From an uncultured Chryseolinea sp. (GTDB taxonomy: Bacteria; Bacteroidota; Bacteroidia; Cytophagales; Cyclobacteriaceae): a DNA stretch of 21,533 nucleotides. A program made the translations under genes and the position numbers. The stretch spans positions 1 to 21,533 of the forward strand of contig CAMLER010000008.1 in the NCBI GenBank assembly GCA_946478915.1, in the 5' to 3' direction. Shown piece by piece: positions 1 to 7,009 of this stretch (the first letter of the stretch is position 1; each line of letters opens with the position of its first letter). The notes under the pieces were generated by a model, which was given only the letters and a program-made list of their open reading frames with translations, was not told the origin of the DNA and did no database searches.

Positions 1-3000
1 GGTGATGGTAGGTGTTAACGACGGCTCTTTCCCTTTCGACGGCTCAATTACTTTTGATTCCCCGACCAGCGTTCCATCTGCTCTATCCAGGCGAATCTCG
101 ATCGTACCACCCGCGGCGTTCAATTGTGCCTCCGGCGCAAATACATAACAGGTCACGGCGGCGATCCCCGACAGATCCAATTTATCATACCGCATGAAAC
201 CACCACTCTTCGAACCTATCATCAAGTCCATTGGAGGCTCTGGAAGTTTAAATCTTTGAACTCCATCAATTTCGTCGGCTACGCTGGCGGAAAAGCTTGC
301 ACTTTTCAACATCATTGTCTTTTCAGCAGTGGACGCCTCAATACCATTGGCTCCATTATCGGTATAAGCGGCGCGCATAATATAAACGCCCTTACCATCA
401 ATGCTTGTTGCTGTTGGTGTATATGTTCCCTGCGGAGGCAGACGTACAACCTTTTCTTCAACCCCAAGATTGAGAATATAATTTACCATTTCAGTTGCGT
501 CAGCGACCGACAGCTGCGGATGGGCTGCCATAGCCACTTCTCCCCAAACGCCCGTTCCTCCCTGAATGATCTTTTTGACCAAATAATCTACAGCCTTCGT
601 ATCATTCTTATATTTTGCTGCCACATCCTGGTAAGTCGGGCCGATCGATTTCCTATCAACAATATGACACGACTTACAATCATTCTGATCAATGAGCTTT
701 TTACCTTTCGCGAACTTTGCGAATGCATCGGCACTTAAATGCCCTTGTGCTATCTCCACCTTATCAAATCCCTCGGCGAGATAATCGATACGCACCGAAA
801 TTTCTTCCGGTTTTATGCGTCCATCAGCGAGGCTTCCATCTTCCTTGTCGTTGACGGTAACCGCGTATTCAAACGACTGATCAGGAAAGTAAAACGTCTT
901 GTTACCCTTTGTAATTTCAAACTCAAGTTGTGGCGGCTCGTTTCCGGCAAGAATCTCGATTTGTTTTTCTGCCTTTTCACCCGCTGCATCCGTTACCGTA
1001 AGCGATGCCTTATAGACTCCAACTTGATCAAAGGTATACTGTGAACTTTCTTCTTTCATTGTTGAAAGCACCTTGCCATCCTTGTCCAGTATTTTCCATT
1101 CGTAGGCAAGTGCGTCGCGATCAAAATCCTTTGTTCCTGCCGAACTCAGATTAACGGTCATTGGCACTGCTCCCTTGACTTTGTCGGCTGCCATCTGAAC
1201 ATGTGGTTTCCGGTTGTTACCATTGTACTCGATCCTGACCAGCCGCGCATCTTCGTTACCCTGAAACCACCCTGTTCCATACTCCAGTAAATAAAGGTCG
1301 CCGTCGTCGGCAAACTCCATATCCATCGGATTGCTGAATTTGTAACTCGGCGTAAAGGGTTCCATAGACGCATAGTTTCCTTCTTCGTCCATTGTAACAG
1401 CAATGATCCACCCTCGCATCCATTCATAAATGAACAGTTTGCCATCATAATAATCAGGGAACGCCCGCTTCGCATTTTTGAAATCTTTGCTATAGAATAC
1501 CGGACCAGCCATTGCCGTTCGTCCACCCGTTCCCAGCAGCGGAAACTCGGGGGACACATCGTACGGGTACCAAATAAAAGCTCCCTGCGCAGCCGGTAAT
1601 TCCGTTAAGCCTGTATTGTTCGGTGAATTGTTTACCGGTTTCATTGGATCGAAAGGGGCGCCCTGCCTTCCCGTTGCAAAATCCCGTTCATTGTACGCCT
1701 GATTATTGCCCACAAAATAAGGCCATCCATAAAAGCCCGCCTTGCGCGCCTGATTTATTTCATCGTAGGCACGTGGACCGCGGTTAACAGAGTCAGTACC
1801 GGCGTCAGGACCTACGTCGCCCCAGTACAAAAAGCCCGTTGTTTTGTCCACCGAAATACGATAAGGATTTCTTCCACCCATGATATAGATCTCGGGTCGC
1901 GTATTCGGCGTTCCTTTTGCAAATAAGTTTCCTTCCGGGATTGTATATGTTCCATCCGGTTGAGGATGAATTCGCAGGATCTTCCCCCGCAAATCGTTCG
2001 TGTTACCCGACGATTTTTGTGCATCCCACGGTACCCTGCCTGGTCGGTTGTCCATGGGTGCATAACGCGTCGAACGAGGACTTGTATTATCGCCAGTGGA
2101 CAAGAACAAATTGCCATCGGCATCGAAGGCTATTGATCCACCGGTATGGCAGCATTGTTCCCGCTGTACCAGAACTTCCAGCAAAACTTTCTTAGATGAC
2201 TCAATCAGTGAGTCACCGATCAATTCATATCTTGTCAGAATGTTCACGGGCTTATCACCTGCCTGCGAATAATAAAGATAGATCCAATTGTTCTTTGCAT
2301 AATTCGGATCAAGCGCTACACCGAGTAATCCATCCTCGGCCTCATCCCTGCCATTGTCCTTAAATTTATACTTTGTACTAACGGGGATCTTTGCAATAGT
2401 TTTTGTTTTTTGATCGACTGGATCATAGATCTTAACAGCCCCCTTGCGTTCGACAAACAAAACACGTTGACCCGGTAGCAACGCAAGCTCTACAGGCTCA
2501 TCCAGCTTTTCATCAAGAACAACTTTCGTAAACCGATTCTCCTCGGGCACACGTTTCGTTCGGACTACAGAATAATTAAGTTTTACAGGGGAATTGCCGC
2601 CGATCGCATATTCGATACCTCCGGCGAGATGCGAGAGAAACAGCGGTTCTTTATAGGTTTCATCGGTGTGACCCATTGCCGTGTAAAAAGCTCGGCCGCC
2701 GTCATAATCATGGTACCACGACATCGGGTGGTTGTCGCCGTTCGTTCCCCCGGTGTAGGTCTTTTCGTCAATTTTTATGAGGACATTGACCTGGTCGTTT
2801 ATGTTTCTGAAGCTGTAAAATTCGTCGGTTCGCTCAAACCGGTCTGGCAGCGAGTCAGATGCGGGATGATTTTTATCAACTACATAGAATTCGCCTTTCT
2901 TCACGTTTGGATCGTTGGGGTGACTTTCAAAATAAGCACCCACCATTTTACCATACCATGGCCAGTCGTATTCCGTGTCCGTTGCACTATGAATCCCGAC

Positions 3001-3342
3001 AAATCCTCCACCAGCCTGAACAAATCGCTCAAGATCATTTTGTTGTTCATGGTTTAGAACATTGCCCGTTGTATTGAGGAAGACAATTGCTTTATAACGA
3101 ATTAAATTTTCTTCATTGAACTTTGACGCGTTTTCGGTTGTGTCGACAGCAAAACCATGTTTTTTTCCAAGTTCGCGCAACGCCACGATACCCGCCCCGA
3201 TCGACTCATGTCTATAACCTTGAGTCTTACTGAATACCAATATTCTAACATCCCCATCATCAGACGTGTCACAAGAGACTGCAAATAAAAGTGCCACGGC
3301 ACAAGTGAGTAACGAGGTTGTTACTTTTTTAAGAATACTCAT
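1..3342 (-). CDS. Multidomain secreted lipoprotein: ThuA + glucose/sorbosone dehydrogenase + PKD + cytochrome c + CBM6-like (3' end outside window)
   Basis: The minus frame is open from the ATG at 3342 to the window edge, giving 1114 codons with no stop; the C-terminus lies outside. It starts with a lipoprotein-type signal (MSILKKVTTSLLTCAVALLF, then AVSC with Cys near residue 25), so the product is probably exported and membrane anchored. Domains in order: ThuA-like at about 30-250 (KTQGYRHESIGAG, GGGFVGIHSATD, WYHDYDGGRAFYTAMGH); glucose/sorbosone dehydrogenase beta-propeller at about 267-707 (QCCHTGGSIAFDADGNLF, GRNPYRISVD, SNPMDMEFADDGDLYLLEYG); PKD at about 712-800; a linker beta region; monohaem cytochrome c at about 870-950, with haem motif CKSCH at 889-893 and a probable axial Met in AMAAHPQLS; then a CBM6-like start from about 985. 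I infer oxidation of a sugar or polyol at the cell surface, with electrons passed to the fused cytochrome. The substrate cannot be told from sequence. The family architecture is known in Bacteroidota. Confidence 0.93.
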   Translation of the reverse strand, partial: MSILKKVTTSLLTCAVALLFAVSCDTSDDGDVRILVFSKTQGYRHESIGAGIVALRELGKKHGFAVDTTENASKFNEENLIRYKAIVFLNTTGNVLNHEQQNDLERFVQAGGGFVGIHSATDTEYDWPWYGKMVGAYFESHPNDPNVKKGEFYVVDKNHPASDSLPDRFERTDEFYSFRNINDQVNVLIKIDEKTYTGGTNGDNHPMSWYHDYDGGRAFYTAMGHTDETYKEPLFLSHLAGGIEYAIGGNSPVKLNYSVVRTKRVPEENRFTKVVLDEKLDEPVELALLPGQRVLFVERKGAVKIYDPVDQKTKTIAKIPVSTKYKFKDNGRDEAEDGLLGVALDPNYAKNNWIYLYYSQAGDKPVNILTRYELIGDSLIESSKKVLLEVLVQREQCCHTGGSIAFDADGNLFLSTGDNTSPRSTRYAPMDNRPGRVPWDAQKSSGNTNDLRGKILRIHPQPDGTYTIPEGNLFAKGTPNTRPEIYIMGGRNPYRISVDKTTGFLYWGDVGPDAGTDSVNRGPRAYDEINQARKAGFYGWPYFVGNNQAYNERDFATGRQGAPFDPMKPVNNSPNNTGLTELPAAQGAFIWYPYDVSPEFPLLGTGGRTAMAGPVFYSKDFKNAKRAFPDYYDGKLFIYEWMRGWIIAVTMDEEGNYASMEPFTPSYKFSNPMDMEFADDGDLYLLEYGTGWFQGNEDARLVRIEYNGNNRKPHVQMAADKVKGAVPMTVNLSSAGTKDFDRDALAYEWKILDKDGKVLSTMKEESSQYTFDQVGVYKASLTVTDAAGEKAEKQIEILAGNEPPQLEFEITKGNKTFYFPDQSFEYAVTVNDKEDGSLADGRIKPEEISVRIDYLAEGFDKVEIAQGHLSADAFAKFAKGKKLIDQNDCKSCHIVDRKSIGPTYQDVAAKYKNDTKAVDYLVKKIIQGGTGVWGEVAMAAHPQLSVADATEMVNYILNLGVEEKVVRLPPQGTYTPTATSIDGKGVYIMRAAYTDNGANGIEASTAEKTMMLKSASFSASVADEIDGVQRFKLPEPPMDLMIGSKSGGFMRYDKLDLSGIAAVTCYVFAPEAQLNAAGGTIEIRLDRADGTLVGESKVIEPSKGKEPSLTPTIT

Positions 3343-3495
3343 ATGGTTGGTTCAGGATTGTCCTTTTACAATTTTACTTAGAAAAATCGTAAAAAAACCG
3401 AGCGTATCCGAATCTGTCCGACATTATCGGCAGATAGCGAAAAGCGCTATACCAATCCCCGTGAGTACACGGCCAGCCGGGCTGAACGAGGCTAA

Positions 3496-4401
3496 TCAGA
3501 ACATTAACGTGACGTGGGCAGATACTCTGTCATTTGCCTCAACCAGACCATTAAATAGTTCTTGTCTACCCGGATGAGACCAGGAAAAGCCTACCGCTAT
3601 TTTCCGAATGTAGACTTCGGAGCCAAGGTTGCATAATGATGCCCAACCGCCTGTATCAGGAAAAGGTTGATCAAATTGCTTATTATCCCTGAAAAATTCA
3701 CCACTTATGCCAACGTTAGGCATTATGGTGATTGAACCGGCTCGCAGGATATAGAACATCGTCAATCCCGCCCGCGCAGCATTTCCGAATCTATACTCGT
3801 CCTTATTAGTCGTATTGATATTATAGCTAAGCTCAGCGTTCACTCCCATGTTGCCCCGCCTGATGGTATGTATCATGTTTAATAGAATATCAACGCTTCC
3901 GGTGCCAAGTTGAAAATTCTGATTCACTGTTAGTCCATTTTCGATTTGGCGGTACTCGCCAGTTGGCAGTTTGATACCTGCGCCAACCAGTAAATTGTGT
4001 TTGAAGAAACGATCTGTGCTGTCGTATGTATTTATGATGTTATAGTTCGCGCTGACTATTACATCACCTAGACCATTAAGCGTTTTCGTTGCAGACCCCT
4101 CTTGTCGTTCATTAAAATTAAAAGGAACGAACACGAACGCCTGGACACGTTTTACCGGGTAAAACCGCGCCCAAAGTTCCGCAGTTCTAAAAGTCTCATA
4201 GGAATACTGGTGTGCATGAGATCCGTCAAGGGTTGACTTAAACGTGCTGTAACGATAGCGTAAGCCCACAAAATTTTTTCCGAATTGTGGTAAGATTCCA
4301 TAGTGATAGGTGCCGACACCACAACCACAGACGTTGCAAGCTTCGACTGTGAATGGAATGAACAGAATCGAAATTATACCGACAATAAATATTTTTTTCA
4401 T
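3496..4401 (-). CDS. Outer-membrane beta-barrel-like protein with N-terminal CxxCxC, partner of the MbnP/MbnH pair
   Basis: A 301-residue protein. I chose the ATG at 4401 because it opens a clean signal peptide (MKKIFIVGIISILFIPFTVE) and sits ten bases after the peroxidase stop. A longer frame to 4452 would overlap that gene and push the signal peptide inward. Directly after the cleavage region comes ACNVCGCGVG (Cys 22, 25, 27), a potential soft-metal site, then GILPQFGKNFVGLRYRYS, typical of small Bacteroidota barrel proteins found beside MbnP and MbnH homologues. The rest alternates short polar and hydrophobic strands, and the chain ends in Phe (HVTLMF), as many outer-membrane barrels do. 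It is last in a tight minus-strand operon. A role as outer-membrane channel or metal carrier for the cassette is inferred. Confidence 0.8.
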   Translation of the reverse strand: MKKIFIVGIISILFIPFTVEACNVCGCGVGTYHYGILPQFGKNFVGLRYRYSTFKSTLDGSHAHQYSYETFRTAELWARFYPVKRVQAFVFVPFNFNERQEGSATKTLNGLGDVIVSANYNIINTYDSTDRFFKHNLLVGAGIKLPTGEYRQIENGLTVNQNFQLGTGSVDILLNMIHTIRRGNMGVNAELSYNINTTNKDEYRFGNAARAGLTMFYILRAGSITIMPNVGISGEFFRDNKQFDQPFPDTGGWASLCNLGSEVYIRKIAVGFSWSHPGRQELFNGLVEANDRVSAHVTLMF

Positions 4402-4411
4402 AATGAGAAAT

Positions 4412-5461
4412 TTAGAATTCCGAAAAGCGACGATCACTGAGAAATTCTTCATCCGTGAGCGTTTTTAAAAAGTCAATTATCATATTTCTTTCATCAACCG
4501 TAAGGCTGATACCAGGTTGCTCATTCTGCATAAGAAGGGGATCGAGGGTCGGGGTCACCTGTACACCTGACACATAAAAATTCAGAACATCCTGCAATGT
4601 ATTGAGCCGTCCATTATGCATATAAGGAGCAGTATACGCTACGTTGCGCAGACTGGGTACTTTGAATTTTCCACGATCGTCCGGGTTTAAAGTAATTTCC
4701 TCCCGCCCTGAGTCTTTTGTTATATCCTCTGCGGTACTAAAACCGTTATTCCGGAACGATTGATCTGTAAACAGATCACTTGCGTGACATGACGCACAGT
4801 GCTGCCGAAATAATATTTCGCCCTGCAGTTCGTTCGATGTCAAATTACCACCCTCATTTCTCACATATCTATCGTATCGGCTATTTGCGGAGATCATGGT
4901 TGCCATAAACTGAGTAAGCGACTGTAAGAAGCGGGTACTCGTGATCTCTTCCGAACCAAAAGCAGCCTTGAACTGATCTCTGTATTTCTGTTTACCTTCC
5001 AGTTTTCGCAGGATATTGGGAGTCTCCTCGTCCATTTCTAATGGATTGCTTATAGCATTTAGTGGAACCAAGTCGAGGTTATGCACACCACCATCCCAAA
5101 AAAAATTTCTATACCAAAGGAGATTCTGAATAGGCAGCGAATTTCTCCGACCCAATTGATCGCCAATGCCATGACTCACGTCGTGACCGTGGTGGGTGAA
5201 GGCGGTAGGTTGCTGATGACAAAATCCACAGGATATGGTATTGTCACGCGACAACGCCGCATCATAAAAGAGCATTTTTCCCAATGCAATACCTTCCTCT
5301 GTAAGCGGATTAACCTCAAGGTCATATGCCGGCTCAGGAAAATTCGATGGTATGTCCAAGACTACAGGTGTCGGATTTTTCTCTTTTGGTGGCTCATCTT
5401 CAGAACAGCCTGTCACGAATAACAAGATGAACATGGAAAGATTAGTAAAGCAAAATCTCAT
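4412..5461 (-). CDS. Di-haem cytochrome c peroxidase, MbnH/MauG-like lipoprotein
   Basis: A 349-residue, full-length member of the di-haem cytochrome c peroxidase/MauG superfamily. The signal peptide ends in the lipobox VTGC with lipidated Cys19, so it probably sits on the periplasmic face of a membrane. The two haem motifs are CGFCH (78-82) and CASCH (222-226). Other family hallmarks are GKMLFYDAALSRDNTISC before haem 1, the Trp-rich stretch NLLWYRNFFWDGG (113-125), AISNPLEM, and KVPSLRNVAYTAPYMHNGR (267-285), with Met281 a possible axial ligand. The gene follows an MbnP-like gene by five bases. In methanotrophs MbnH is known to oxidise a Trp of its partner MbnP to kynurenine. Pairing here suggests protein-modifying activity instead of simple peroxide removal, but a classical peroxidase cannot be excluded. 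Confidence 0.88.
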   Translation of the reverse strand: MRFCFTNLSMFILLFVTGCSEDEPPKEKNPTPVVLDIPSNFPEPAYDLEVNPLTEEGIALGKMLFYDAALSRDNTISCGFCHQQPTAFTHHGHDVSHGIGDQLGRRNSLPIQNLLWYRNFFWDGGVHNLDLVPLNAISNPLEMDEETPNILRKLEGKQKYRDQFKAAFGSEEITSTRFLQSLTQFMATMISANSRYDRYVRNEGGNLTSNELQGEILFRQHCASCHASDLFTDQSFRNNGFSTAEDITKDSGREEITLNPDDRGKFKVPSLRNVAYTAPYMHNGRLNTLQDVLNFYVSGVQVTPTLDPLLMQNEQPGISLTVDERNMIIDFLKTLTDEEFLSDRRFSEF

Positions 5462-5466
5462 GGGTA

Positions 5467-6255
5467 CTAATTATGCACATGGTGATACTTAAACATATTT
5501 ACATAGTTAGCAGAGACCGTTGTCGAGTACTCAGAAAACATCACCAGCGAATGATCAGCAATTGAAATGGTTGTCGGGTTGCTAAAGAATTCAAGAACAT
5601 CGACATGCAGATGCACCTGAGGATTCTTCTCCGGTCTTACCTGAGCAACCGCGCTACCCATATCCAGGGTAGTAGTACGGATATTATTTATGCCAGGCGT
5701 TTCATAGCCGCCATAGCCGCCAATATGATAGTAGAACTTATTATCCTGATCGGACGGTGCTGCAGGTGAAATCCCTTCCATCTTAAAAAAAATGTAACCG
5801 GAATTCCACGTCCAATACATTCCATCGTGCCCTTGCGCAGGATCAAGAACGCCGGGTCGCCTGGCAACATCCATTGTGCTTCGCAGGCTGTCAACACCTA
5901 TGGTAAAACTGATTTTATTATAATTTCCTGATGGTATGTTCGTTATCCGGATAAGCTGCGATTCATCATGTTCCTCCATGATTAGAAAATAGCTTGAATC
6001 CTGAGGCACAACGAACACATTCCCGTCGGTTGTTGTAAGCGCAATATTGCTGATGTAGTAATTAAGCTTGGCAATTTGGAAAGATTCACCGTAGCTGTTC
6101 ACGTAGTCTTTGAGCAACTCGAGATCATCCTCACCCACCCGATTATCAAATTCGATAGTCATTTGCCCGGTACCTTCGGTCAGGGCGTCATCGTCGTCGC
6201 AGCTGATTATGGCGATTGAGAGAAAAAGTAGTAAGTATGAAAATGTAATTTTCAT
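5467..6255 (-). CDS. MbnP-family lipoprotein (probable copper-binding partner of the di-haem enzyme)
   Basis: A 262-residue lipoprotein. The signal MKITFSYLLLFLSIAIISC gives lipidated Cys19, followed by an acidic DDDD linker. The core carries marks of the MbnP family: QIAKLNYYISNIAL near 60-73, GNYNKISFTIGVDS at 110-123, and the signature GHDGMYWTWNSGYIFFKMEG at 142-160, with two Trp (148 and 150) two residues apart. HLHVDVLEFF follows at 215-224 and a His-rich tail (KYHHVHN) ends the chain. In methanotrophs MbnP binds copper after a Trp is converted to kynurenine by MbnH. I infer that Trp148 or Trp150 is the target here. No methanobactin precursor peptide or biosynthesis gene is seen nearby, so the copper role rests on family and neighbour evidence only. 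It stops five bases before the peroxidase start, pointing to co-expression. Confidence 0.85.
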   Translation of the reverse strand: MKITFSYLLLFLSIAIISCDDDDALTEGTGQMTIEFDNRVGEDDLELLKDYVNSYGESFQIAKLNYYISNIALTTTDGNVFVVPQDSSYFLIMEEHDESQLIRITNIPSGNYNKISFTIGVDSLRSTMDVARRPGVLDPAQGHDGMYWTWNSGYIFFKMEGISPAAPSDQDNKFYYHIGGYGGYETPGINNIRTTTLDMGSAVAQVRPEKNPQVHLHVDVLEFFSNPTTISIADHSLVMFSEYSTTVSANYVNMFKYHHVHN

Positions 6256-6279
6256 TTGTAATTACGTTAAAAGATTATG

Positions 6280-6298
6280 CGTTCGGTCATTACGAACG
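6280..6298. promoter_or_regulatory. Inverted repeat CGTTCG-N7-CGAACG upstream of the MbnP-like gene
   Basis: A perfect 6-base inverted repeat with a 7-base spacer (CGTTCG GTCATTA CGAACG) centred about 34 bases upstream of the MbnP-like start. On the minus strand it lies between a TTTTTG and a poor TAATCTTT box 23 bases apart. Size and place suit a dimeric repressor or activator site, but no regulator is identified and chance is possible. Confidence 0.3.
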
Positions 6299-6373
6299 AT
6301 CAAAAATGATTGAATATTTTATGAAGGCTGGTGGTGCTAATGATTTGCTATCACCAGCTGTCGGCTGACAATA

Positions 6374-6790
6374 TCAGCAGGGCGGATGAAACAGAGTATG
6401 CGTTAGATCATACGCATACAAAAGTTCCCGAGAATCGAATTTTTGTTGAGCGAGGAAGCGTTTGTTCGACTGCCAATTAAAATCCGTCGCCAGAAAAATG
6501 GAAGTTTCTACCTGTAATTTGGTTGAGGTGCTTATCGGTTCATCACTCGCTTCGTCAGCGATTGCTAAATTACGGTCAAGGAAACACTGACCATGACATA
6601 CCGTAATCTCTTTTTCCTTATTAATACATAGGACCTCGGCGATGTACTCACGATTAGTCTCGAAGTAAGCAATTATGCTCAATTTGAAAATGCATTGAGC
6701 GGAAAGAAGTCCAATGAAGAATATCGCGAGAAATCGTTTCACTGGCTCAAAGATAAGCGCAAACCTGAATTGATTATAATGTTCTGGCAT
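6374..6790 (-). CDS. Small membrane-anchored Cys-motif protein at the head of the MbnP/MbnH operon
   Basis: A 138-residue protein from the ATG at 6790; the frame extends to a TTG at 6874, but the ATG gives the more normal length. A hydrophobic segment at about residues 17-40 is a membrane anchor or signal peptide. It is followed by NREYIAEVLCINKEKEITVC and HGQCFL. This pattern, Y-I-x-x-x-L-C-x-N-K-x(n)-C-x-G-x-C, recurs in small uncharacterised Bacteroidota proteins near metal and TonB-related genes. Cys55, Cys65 and Cys69 are the likely functional residues, either metal ligands or a redox pair. It lies 118 bases ahead of the MbnP-like gene on the same strand. I know no tested function; a role in metal sensing or delivery is inferred. 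Confidence 0.68.
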   Translation of the reverse strand: MPEHYNQFRFALIFEPVKRFLAIFFIGLLSAQCIFKLSIIAYFETNREYIAEVLCINKEKEITVCHGQCFLDRNLAIADEASDEPISTSTKLQVETSIFLATDFNWQSNKRFLAQQKFDSRELLYAYDLTHTLFHPPC

Positions 6791-7009
6791 ATTCCTGCGT
6801 AGGATCCTGGCGTCTTTAGCATTAGATGGGCGGTCGGTGCAACGGTTACAATACAGGCTCAATTTTATGGACAAAAGACCGTCGGCCAGACTTGGGTATT
6901 CGGCGCTGCAAGTTGAAACAAATTTCCTATATTCCAGTTGAAGGCCGGATACCTTTTCAATTCAGAAAGTATTCAGTGTTAGAAAGTTGCCCTGCTAAAC
7001 CGTAACCTC

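Noticed and set aside
124..738. 204-codon open frame on the plus strand
   Set aside because: It lies antisense to the cytochrome c/CBM6 part of the large lipoprotein, whose frame is open across the whole region and carries clear domain motifs. The plus-frame peptide is Cys/His/Ile-rich with no recognisable domain.
3496..6255. A methanobactin biosynthesis locus
   Set aside because: MbnP- and MbnH-like genes are present, but no precursor peptide, MbnB, MbnC or MATE exporter gene is seen. MbnP/MbnH pairs occur widely without methanobactin.
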